Positions 1 to 6,511 of a stretch of DNA of 64,000 bases are shown here, in pieces (within the stretch, counting starts at the first letter, position 1; every line of letters begins with the position of its first letter). Source of the DNA: JAJDIA01 sp031555505 (lineage in GTDB: Bacteria; Bacteroidota; Bacteroidia; Bacteroidales; Tannerellaceae); contig JAVBUH010000013.1 of assembly GCA_031555505.1 (NCBI GenBank), forward strand, positions 5,237-69,236, in the 5' to 3' direction. Position numbers and translations under genes: made by a program. Under the pieces are notes generated by a model. The model worked only from the letters and a program-made list of their open reading frames with translations, made no database searches and had not been told where the DNA came from.

Positions 1-29
1 TGCATAGAGATAAAACGGCTACCGACATT

Positions 30-1361
30 ATGGAACGCAAGATACTTATCGTGGAAGATGATACCGGGTTTGGCACCATGCTGAAACACTGGTTTGGGAG
101 GAACGGGTTTGAAGCCGTGCTGTGCGGAACGGTGGATGAGGCCAAAAAAGCCATAGGGACAGATCGTTTCGACCTTATACTTTCAGACCTTCGCCTGCCC
201 GACGACGATGGCATCATGCTCCTCGCCTGGGTACGTGAACAAAAACGTCGCATTCCGTTTATTATCATGACCAGTTATGGTGAGATCCAAACAGCTGTGG
301 CAGCCATGAAACTGGGCGCCTTTGACTTTATGCAGAAGCCGGTCAACAACACCATCCTGAAAGAGAAGATCGAACAGGCGCTTGGCAACACGCACGAGCC
401 TGCAGTTCCGAAGCCGACGGCAATAACACCCTCCTCATCCATTCATGTCATCGGGCGCAGCCGGGCAGCACGCGAGTTAGACAATCTATTGCAAAAGGTA
501 GCGCCCACGCTGATGTCGGTACTCATCCTTGGCGAGAGCGGTACCGGCAAAGAATTTGCCGCCCGCCGCATTCACGAATTGAGCAGGCGATGCAAAGAGC
601 CCTTTATCGCAGTAGACTGCGGCAGCCTGTCGCGCGACCTGGCACCAAGTGAGTTGTTTGGACACCTGAAAGGTTCGTTCACCTCCTCCATTGCCGACAA
701 GAAGGGCGTATTTGAGCAGGCCAACGGCGGTACGGTATTCCTTGACGAGATAGGCAACCTGCCGTATGAAGTTCAGGTACAATTACTCCGTTGCCTGCAA
801 GAACGGAAAGTACGCCCTGTAGGATCGGCCACCGACATACCGGTAGATGTGCGGATTATTGTAGCCACGAACGAGAACCTGCCGGATGCGATCGGGCAAG
901 GACGATTCCGCGAAGACTTGTACCATCGATTAAACGAATTCTCCATCGTCATGCCGGCGCTGCGTGAACGGAAAGAAGACATTGAACTCTTCGCCACCCA
1001 TTTTCTTCAGCAAGCCAACCAAGAGTTGGGAAAAGACATCCGCTCGTTCAGTCCCGACACACTGGACCTGTTATATCAGTATTACTGGGGAGGCAACCTG
1101 CGCGAACTGCGCAACGTAGTACGCCGCGCCGCCCTCTTTGCCGAAGGCTGCGATATCACCCCCTCCGACTTGCCGGTACTGTCAGATCCGCTGCTCAGCC
1201 AGGAGATGGCACTCCGCCCCGGCACGGAAGCCGAACAAAAAGAACAACTTGAAACTGCCGTTCGCCGCGCCAACGGCAACAAAACCCTCGCCGCCAAACT
1301 CCTCAAAGTAGACCGCAAGACATTATATAATATGATGCACCGGTTTGGAATAGACATCTAA
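30..1361 (+). CDS. Sigma-54-dependent response regulator (NtrC family)
   Basis: A 443-residue regulator with three domains. The N-terminal receiver has the acidic pocket E9-D10-D11, phospho-acceptor D53 and K103 in a QKP motif. The central AAA+ domain has Walker A GESGTGKE from about residue 168 and Walker B GGTVFLDEIG. The C-terminal Fis-type helix-turn-helix spans roughly residues 405-443. The sigma-54-contacting loop reads GSFTSS (about 215-220) instead of the canonical GAFTGA, keeping the F-T pair. By family, phosphorylation should drive oligomerisation and ATP-dependent opening of sigma-54 promoters. The gene converges on the hybrid kinase with a 7-nt gap, so the two are a likely pair. 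A candidate target promoter lies just beyond the kinase at 3958-3974. Confidence 0.95.
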   Translation: MERKILIVEDDTGFGTMLKHWFGRNGFEAVLCGTVDEAKKAIGTDRFDLILSDLRLPDDDGIMLLAWVREQKRRIPFIIMTSYGEIQTAVAAMKLGAFDFMQKPVNNTILKEKIEQALGNTHEPAVPKPTAITPSSSIHVIGRSRAARELDNLLQKVAPTLMSVLILGESGTGKEFAARRIHELSRRCKEPFIAVDCGSLSRDLAPSELFGHLKGSFTSSIADKKGVFEQANGGTVFLDEIGNLPYEVQVQLLRCLQERKVRPVGSATDIPVDVRIIVATNENLPDAIGQGRFREDLYHRLNEFSIVMPALRERKEDIELFATHFLQQANQELGKDIRSFSPDTLDLLYQYYWGGNLRELRNVVRRAALFAEGCDITPSDLPVLSDPLLSQEMALRPGTEAEQKEQLETAVRRANGNKTLAAKLLKVDRKTLYNMMHRFGIDI

Positions 1362-1368
1362 GGATTCT

Positions 1369-3738
1369 TCAATCTGCCGGATACGTTTGCCGGATACGCG
1401 TCAGCGTAAGCTCCGCCTCGGCTATCAGGGCGGAAGTTCGGACAGGCCAGTCGGGATGGTTGGCAGCAGGCTGGCCACGCAGGCTGTCCATCCAGCGGAG
1501 CGTATCCAGGCAAGAGATAACACCTACCTGTTCGAACATGGGAAGCATTTTGTGGCAGACGGCCTGGGCAGCAGCAAACTCGTCAGACGACAGGGCAGCC
1601 CGGAGGCGGGTAAGATTGTCCTGTGAGGAGGCAACGAAGACAGACAATACCTCAGCAATGGCCTCCTGGTCACCTCCGAACAGTTCTTCAAGGGATTCAA
1701 AGCCCGAAGAGGCCTGGACGCTTACTCCCAGCAACTGTCCGAGCATGGTGCGGCTTACCGGTTTAGACAGGTAACCGTCAAAACCGTCACGGGCGGCCTG
1801 TCCGGCATTATAATCAGCCCGTCCAGTCATGATCACCATACGGATCGGCCTACTCAACCGGCGCACGGCCTGCAGCACATCCAACCCTGTTACCATCCCC
1901 ATCTCCATATCCGTTACCACCAGGTCGATATCCGACCGTCGGATCAGCGGTGCCGCCTCTTCCGGATGATTACACAGACTGACGGCATAGCCTAACTGGG
2001 CAAAAAGATCGTTAAGCACGGCCAGCAAAGCCGGATCGTCATCCACCAGCAGGATGCGACGGATATCCGTCCACGTTGCCTCTTCTTTCGGGGGATGTAC
2101 CGGCAGGCTGATCTCGACCGTAGTCCCCGTCCCTTCCGTAGAACGTACATGGATACCACCGCCCAGCAGTTCGGTGATTCCTTTCACCACATACATACCA
2201 AGGCCGGTTCCTGTGGCCAGGTTGTTATTCTTTTCCACGCGGCGGAAAGGCTTGAACAGCTTGTCCATCTGATCGGCCGGTATTCCCGCACCGGTATCCG
2301 TGATACGGAAAAAGACCAGCGGACGCTTTCCTTCAGGCAAATAATCGGCCTGAAAGCGGATACTTCCCTTCGGTGTATATTTCACGGCATTAGACAGGAT
2401 ATTGATCACCACCTGTTTAATCTTCAGCACATCCCCGCGCAGCCGAAGGTTATGGTCCATATTGAACGAACTGTCAAACTCCAGTTGCTTCTGTTTCGCC
2501 AGCGATTCAAACATCAACGCCACCTCACGGCAGAGTACATACAAATAAAAATCGCTTTCGGAAACCGCCTGCGATCCCTGCTCCAGGTTGGAAAACTCAA
2601 GGAGGTTGTTCATCAGCGCCAGAATATGGGTGGCAGACTGCTCTACCGAATCAGCCTGTTCCTTCGGCACCAGGCAGTCTTTTTTCCACATTTCCACATT
2701 TCCTGAAATAGAATTGAGTGGCGTCTTGATATCATGAGAAACGGAAAGGAAAAGCTGGTGGCGCGAATCCATAATCCGTCGCAAGGCTCTCCGGGCGGCC
2801 TTCCCCTTATTGACATCGCTGATGATCAAGAGGATAAACAACAGGATCAGGGCCAGTGCCACGGCGCCACCAACGACTGAAAAGGTATAATTCTCGCGTA
2901 TCAACCGTTCGCTTTCGTGAATACGATCCAGGGCAGATGCCATTGTCTGCCGGGAATAGGCATTGAGCAAGGTGGAGAGTTGCGCCGAGAGTTGCTGATC
3001 GGTACGGATCAGGTGGCTCACCTGTTGCTCGATAGCCGTGATTCGGCTGGCATAATCTATCTTGGCCAATTCGGCCATGACACTCATCTCAGACAAGACA
3101 TTGGCCCTTTCCTGCGTTGACAATCGCAGGGAATCTACCAGCTGCGTCTGCACCGTCACCAACGTATCCACCGAACGATCGGGCGAGAAGACAGTAGCCA
3201 CTCGTCCCCAGAAGTTTCTCCGGGGGGTGGTATTCACAATCGTATCCTTCACGGTAGTAGTCACTACCACGGGATCAGCGTTCAGCAGTGAATCGAGCGA
3301 TTGAATCCGGAGACTGATCGTATCCACCGGATTTACCTGTATAAATTCTTGCCCCAGCCCCGACACGATCTGCCCTTTCTCACGTAGCAGCCAGCCCACT
3401 TGTTGGAGCAACGTATCCCTCGTTTCACTGCCCGAACGGGATTGCAGCGAATCGATCTGTTGTTCCACCTCATTGATCTTCCGGCGGAAACGACGCAGGT
3501 GTGCATCACTACGAGTGGCCACATAAAGATTCACCTCCGATTGTGCCTCGTTGACGGCAAACACCAGTTCGTTGGTGAGGTTGAGCGTTTGGTATGATTG
3601 TTCGATATTTTCTTTCTGATTGCCGATATTTTCCCGCAAATTGTATACATACAGGATCATGCCGCCGCAAACGACAGCCACCACCAGATATATCAGCACC
3701 ACTTTGAAGCGGATGCCCGACTCAACGTTTTCCTTCAT
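1369..3738 (-). CDS. Membrane hybrid histidine kinase with receiver and HPt domains
   Basis: A 789-residue sensor kinase. It has an N-terminal membrane helix (about 10-32), a periplasmic helical sensor region of about 260 residues, a second membrane helix near 285-310, a HisKA box SVSHDIKTPLN with H335, a HATPase domain (GTGLGMYVVKG), a receiver with D610, and a C-terminal HPt domain with H729 in CHKM. This predicts a His-Asp-His phosphorelay to a separate regulator, most likely the convergent NtrC-type protein. The start at 3738 is preferred over an upstream in-frame ATG at 3780, because a -7 box TACCTTTG (3762-3769, minus) lies between them. No recognisable ligand-binding domain is seen in the periplasmic part. 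Confidence 0.93.
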   Translation of the reverse strand: MKENVESGIRFKVVLIYLVVAVVCGGMILYVYNLRENIGNQKENIEQSYQTLNLTNELVFAVNEAQSEVNLYVATRSDAHLRRFRRKINEVEQQIDSLQSRSGSETRDTLLQQVGWLLREKGQIVSGLGQEFIQVNPVDTISLRIQSLDSLLNADPVVVTTTVKDTIVNTTPRRNFWGRVATVFSPDRSVDTLVTVQTQLVDSLRLSTQERANVLSEMSVMAELAKIDYASRITAIEQQVSHLIRTDQQLSAQLSTLLNAYSRQTMASALDRIHESERLIRENYTFSVVGGAVALALILLFILLIISDVNKGKAARRALRRIMDSRHQLFLSVSHDIKTPLNSISGNVEMWKKDCLVPKEQADSVEQSATHILALMNNLLEFSNLEQGSQAVSESDFYLYVLCREVALMFESLAKQKQLEFDSSFNMDHNLRLRGDVLKIKQVVINILSNAVKYTPKGSIRFQADYLPEGKRPLVFFRITDTGAGIPADQMDKLFKPFRRVEKNNNLATGTGLGMYVVKGITELLGGGIHVRSTEGTGTTVEISLPVHPPKEEATWTDIRRILLVDDDPALLAVLNDLFAQLGYAVSLCNHPEEAAPLIRRSDIDLVVTDMEMGMVTGLDVLQAVRRLSRPIRMVIMTGRADYNAGQAARDGFDGYLSKPVSRTMLGQLLGVSVQASSGFESLEELFGGDQEAIAEVLSVFVASSQDNLTRLRAALSSDEFAAAQAVCHKMLPMFEQVGVISCLDTLRWMDSLRGQPAANHPDWPVRTSALIAEAELTLTRIRQTYPAD

Positions 3739-3761
3739 GCGCACACGCTCTATTAGCGTAA

Positions 3762-3769
3762 CAAAGGTA
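3762..3769 (-). promoter_or_regulatory. -7 promoter element of the hybrid kinase gene
   Basis: On the minus strand this reads TACCTTTG, matching the Bacteroidetes -7 consensus TAnnTTTG. It is 24 bp upstream of the chosen kinase start at 3738. No -33 TTTG at the usual spacing is visible. Confidence 0.5.
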
Positions 3770-3842
3770 GGAAATATCAATAAACGAAACAGGATGCCAA
3801 CGAATGATTCATCCCGGGAGCTACAGTTTCCTCACTATCTCC

Positions 3843-3856
3843 GTGGAAGCTTCCAC
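3843..3856. promoter_or_regulatory. 14-bp perfect palindrome, candidate enhancer site for the sigma-54 activator
   Basis: GTGGAAGCTTCCAC is a perfect palindrome, followed 4 nt later by another TTCCAC half-site (3860-3865). It lies about 105 bp upstream of the -24 element of the sigma-54 promoter. That is a typical distance for the upstream activating sequences bound by NtrC-family dimers. Assignment to the regulator at 30-1361 is inference from position. Confidence 0.5.
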
Positions 3857-3957
3857 ACTTCCACACTGCATGCGGAACAGGGAATAGTTGTCATAAGAAC
3901 AAATATACCGCTAAATAACAACCACTTACGCCACATCTCCCCACATTGGCACGGCCG

Positions 3958-3974
3958 TTGGCACAGCTATTGCA
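3958..3974 (+). promoter_or_regulatory. Sigma-54 (-24/-12) promoter
   Basis: The sequence TTGGCACAGCTATTGCA carries the invariant GG (3960-3961) and GC (3972-3973) with exactly 10 nt between them, matching TGGCAC-N5-TTGC. The predicted transcription start is near 3985, giving a leader of about 60 nt to the small exported protein at 4047. A partial duplicate TTGGCACG begins at 3946 but lacks a correctly spaced -12 GC. Confidence 0.85.
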
Positions 3975-4046
3975 TGTATAATGGCATAAAAGATAGGTTT
4001 TTAATAGGTTATTAGTTTTTAAGGTATTAATTTAATTTTTATGATT

Positions 4047-4364
4047 ATGAAGAAGTTAGTATTATCAGCAGCCTTCGTGATGGCCACCGTATCGTTCGCC
4101 ATCGCACAGTTCAGCAATGAAAGTGTGAATCCGGCTAATGCGGAAGTAACCTTTGTTCAGCAGAACGATGAATGGAAAGCAGTGAACGTAGCTGATCTGA
4201 GTGCAAGTGTACAGGAAGTAATCAAGAGCCAGGCTGAAACGTATGATGTGAAAGCCGTCTTGTACAACGCAACAACCAAACAAGCCAAAGTAACGTTTGT
4301 AGCGAAAGCCGACAAAAGTGAAAAAGTAGTCGTATACGACGAAGCTGGCAAAGAAGTGAAGTAA
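4047..4364 (+). CDS. Small exported protein under a sigma-54 promoter (PepSY-like fold possible)
   Basis: About 105 residues. The signal peptide MKKLVLSAAFVMATVSFAIA is followed by a mature part of about 85 residues rich in Val, Ala, Lys and Glu, without cysteines. The pattern of a short helix (DLSASVQEVIKS) followed by strands and a terminal YDEAGKEVK resembles a single PepSY-like unit seen in many small Bacteroidetes periplasmic proteins; this is a resemblance, not a firm call. An alternative start 6 nt upstream (4041) is possible. The gene stands alone behind the -24/-12 promoter and next to the two-component genes, so it is probably their main output. Its function is not known. Confidence 0.85.
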   Translation: MKKLVLSAAFVMATVSFAIAQFSNESVNPANAEVTFVQQNDEWKAVNVADLSASVQEVIKSQAETYDVKAVLYNATTKQAKVTFVAKADKSEKVVVYDEAGKEVK

Positions 4365-4455
4365 GTTTCACAAACGTAAAGAGGTAACAAACATAATTTT
4401 TTTCGGTATATAATATCCCTACTGAAGGAAGGCATTGTGAAATGCTTCACACAGG

Positions 4456-4495
4456 ACTCAGGCGAATACTGCAAGGTGTTCGCCTGAGTTGTTTC
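4456..4495 (+). terminator. Hairpin after the small exported protein gene
   Basis: Inverted repeat ACTCAGGCGAA (4456-4466) and TTCGCCTGAGT (4479-4489) gives a perfect 11-bp stem with a 12-nt loop. The following TGTTTCT is only weakly T-rich. A role as intrinsic terminator for the sigma-54 transcript is likely from position, about 90 nt past the stop codon. Confidence 0.55.
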
Positions 4496-4779
4496 TGGTC
4501 TTCACCCGGAGGTATCCCGGGATCAACTATATTTGAAACTACGTCACTTTCAGAGACTGTAAATTGGATTCCTCCCAGGGTATAACACCTTGCCTTCTGC
4601 CTTTCAGGAGAGGTGTAATTTTCTTGCTGTCAGCAGTTAAGGCCTGAACCATCACCCTTCAGTCTTCCCTGCAGCCCTTTTTCAGGATCGTATGCTAAAT
4701 CTTCTATCGGCAGCATCCTTATGATGTATTGTTGTCATAATTATGATGTATTTTTGCCATCTGAATGATCATTTCATTC

Positions 4780-4921
4780 CACACTTATGCAGATTCCGTT
4801 CCACTGCTGTGAAGATTCCTTTTCACAGCAGTGAAGCTTTCGTTTCACAGCTGTGAAGCTTACACATCATAGCTGTGAGGAGAAGGCATCACAGATGTGA
4901 GGAGAAGACATCACAGCTATG
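4780..4921. repeat. 22-bp-period tandem array with palindromic core CACAGCTGTG
   Basis: The 10-bp core occurs at 4780 (degenerate), 4802, 4824, 4846, 4868, 4890 and 4912, exactly 22 bp apart each time. Copies read CACTGCTGTG, CACAGCAGTG, CACAGCTGTG, CATAGCTGTG, CACAGATGTG and CACAGCTATG. The 12-bp linkers are partly conserved (AAG followed by pyrimidine- or purine-rich sequence). The array ends about 220 bp before the promoter of the AraC-type gene. It is a direct tandem repeat without unique spacers. Confidence 0.85.
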
Positions 4922-5012
4922 AAAAGGAAAGGTATTGCTAATGCCGGAAATAGAACTCCGTATTCCCGACAATAGTTGTTGCAGATGCCAACGATAGAGA
5001 CAGCAGGCTTCG

Positions 5013-5108
5013 TTTCCAATCGGAGTAGACTTGAAGATATACGCTTTCCAATCGGTGCAGACTTGAAGATGTACGCTTTCCAATCGGTACAAATCTGAAA
5101 CGATTTGG
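5013..5108. repeat. 32-bp tandem repeat, three copies
   Basis: TTTCCAATCGG starts at 5013, 5045 and 5077, an exact 32-bp period. The first two copies share nearly the whole unit, including AGACTTGAAGAT and TACGC; the third diverges after the first half. The array lies 35 bp before the -33 region of the downstream AraC-type gene. Confidence 0.8.
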
Positions 5109-5142
5109 CACTCCTCATGTTTACGGATTGATCAGGGAACGG

Positions 5143-5174
5143 CTTGGCCAAGTGAATGGAATGTAGTACCTTTG
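5143..5174 (+). promoter_or_regulatory. Promoter of the membrane AraC regulator gene
   Basis: CTTG (5143-5146), a 20-nt spacer and TACCTTTG (5167-5174) match the Bacteroidetes -33/-7 consensus apart from one base in the -33 box. The start codon follows 31 nt after the -7 box. Confidence 0.65.
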
Positions 5175-5205
5175 TGCTTCTCAATGTGAGAATGAGTACC
5201 ATTAT

Positions 5206-6384
5206 ATGGATGCATTTGACAATCTAATTCTATTTATCCCTTTTTTTGTTTCGCTGTTCTGGGGGCTTACGCTGTTTGCCAACCGGAAGGTGAATGCCCG
5301 TCCCCAGCATATCTGGAATGCCTTCCTGGTGGTATGCTGCGTAGACTCCTTTATTTGGGGAGTGCTGTTCAGTGGTACAAGCGACTATCATTCCTATTAT
5401 AAGCTGGATATCGTCGATATTACGCTTACCTTGTCTTTCTTCCCGATCATCTATCTATATTTCCGGTCGTTGACGCAAAGAGGGAAAATCCCCTTCCGGC
5501 AGTACCTTTGGTTTGCGCCCGGCCTGCTGGTCGGCGTGGTGTCGGCGCTACTGTACGGGCTGATGGGCGAGCAGCGGTCGGCGGAGTATGTGCGGGAACT
5601 GATCGTGAACCCCGTCCACTTCCATTTCACCACCGGATCGCTCGAATGGGCGCTTTACCAGGTAAGCGTCAATGGGCTGAGTGTGGTCCTTTTCGTGCAG
5701 GTGGTGTCGGTAATGCTCTATTCCACCCTGAATCTGGTGCGGTATAAAAAAGGGCTCAGCAACTTCTTTTCCAACCTCGATGAGACCTCGGTCCGCGAAA
5801 ACCGGGCGGTGCTGATCAGCCTCTTTGTTTTATTGGGCATCGCCCCGATTGCCATTTGCCTGTGGAGCTGGGACTATGAACGCTACCATCTGTTGCGGTA
5901 TGTGCTGATGGGGCTGACTGGTGCGTTGTTCTATTCGATGAGTTTCCATGTGTCACGGATGCGGTTCGTTACGGAAGAACGGGTCCTTGAAGCGGATGAA
6001 CCTGGCGGCGAGGCGATAAGCCCTGCCGAGATGAACGCGGCCTGCCTGAGCCTCCTGCCCCGGTTCGTGGCGTTGGTGGATGGGGAACGGCTCTTCCTCC
6101 AACCGGAACTTACGCTGAACGATATCGCCCTGCTGCTCAAATCCAACCGTACCTACGTTTCCCACATCATCAATACCTCTTTCCAATGTACGTTTTACGA
6201 ATTTATCAACGGGAAACGGATCGATTACGCCAAGGAACTGATCACCCAAAAGCCCGGCCTTTCACAGGAACAGATGGCCGAACAATCGGGTTTCGCCTCC
6301 ACGTCCACCTTCAGCCGGGTGTTCAAAAAGCAGACGGGTTCCACCTTCAGTGAGTGGCGGAAATCGGTGATAAACCAGCCATAA
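5206..6384 (+). CDS. Membrane-anchored AraC-family transcriptional regulator
   Basis: 392 residues. The N-terminal half is hydrophobic with about six or seven predicted membrane helices (roughly residues 5-235). The C-terminal 100 residues form an AraC/XylS double helix-turn-helix, with recognisable segments LTLNDIALLLKSNRTYVSHI and QEQMAEQSGFASTSTFSRVF. Such membrane-helix/AraC proteins are common in Bacteroidetes and are thought to sense envelope signals. The substrate is unknown. The LRR surface-protein gene lies 127 bp downstream and is a plausible target, but it has its own -7 box. Confidence 0.9.
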   Translation: MDAFDNLILFIPFFVSLFWGLTLFANRKVNARPQHIWNAFLVVCCVDSFIWGVLFSGTSDYHSYYKLDIVDITLTLSFFPIIYLYFRSLTQRGKIPFRQYLWFAPGLLVGVVSALLYGLMGEQRSAEYVRELIVNPVHFHFTTGSLEWALYQVSVNGLSVVLFVQVVSVMLYSTLNLVRYKKGLSNFFSNLDETSVRENRAVLISLFVLLGIAPIAICLWSWDYERYHLLRYVLMGLTGALFYSMSFHVSRMRFVTEERVLEADEPGGEAISPAEMNAACLSLLPRFVALVDGERLFLQPELTLNDIALLLKSNRTYVSHIINTSFQCTFYEFINGKRIDYAKELITQKPGLSQEQMAEQSGFASTSTFSRVFKKQTGSTFSEWRKSVINQP

Positions 6385-6471
6385 TACCCCCGTTTTTACG
6401 TTTCGCCTCGCGCTTTTACGCTTTGGCATGAGTTCGGCCCTGTGAATGCAGGGTCTGTTTTCGCTCGTCTT

Positions 6472-6479
6472 TACCTTTG
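6472..6479 (+). promoter_or_regulatory. -7 promoter element of the LRR surface protein gene
   Basis: TACCTTTG matches TAnnTTTG, 32 bp upstream of the start codon. A matching -33 box is not evident. Confidence 0.5.
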
Positions 6480-6511
6480 CCGGATAAGATTTATGAAAAA
6501 TTAATTAGATT

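Larger units (their letters stand above)
4365..5205. other. Gene-free region with terminator, interrupted frame and two tandem repeat arrays
   Basis: No convincing gene is seen in 841 bp. It holds an 11-bp stem hairpin (4456-4489), a minus-strand 90-codon frame broken by one in-frame TGA (4447-4716), a -7-like TATTTTTG (4749-4756), a 22-bp-period array (4780-4921), a 32-bp-period array (5013-5108) and the promoter of the next gene (5143-5174). Confidence 0.7.

Noticed and set aside
2095..2706. 203-codon plus-strand frame inside the hybrid kinase
   Set aside because: It is a shadow of the kinase gene; the minus-strand frame carries all kinase motifs.
3946..3962. Second sigma-54 promoter (TTGGCACGGCCGTTGGC)
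   Set aside because: At the -12 position the dinucleotide is GG instead of GC; only the site 12 bp downstream fits.
4780..5108. CRISPR array
   Set aside because: Units of 22 and 32 bp are tandem without unique spacers of constant length, and no cas genes are in the window.
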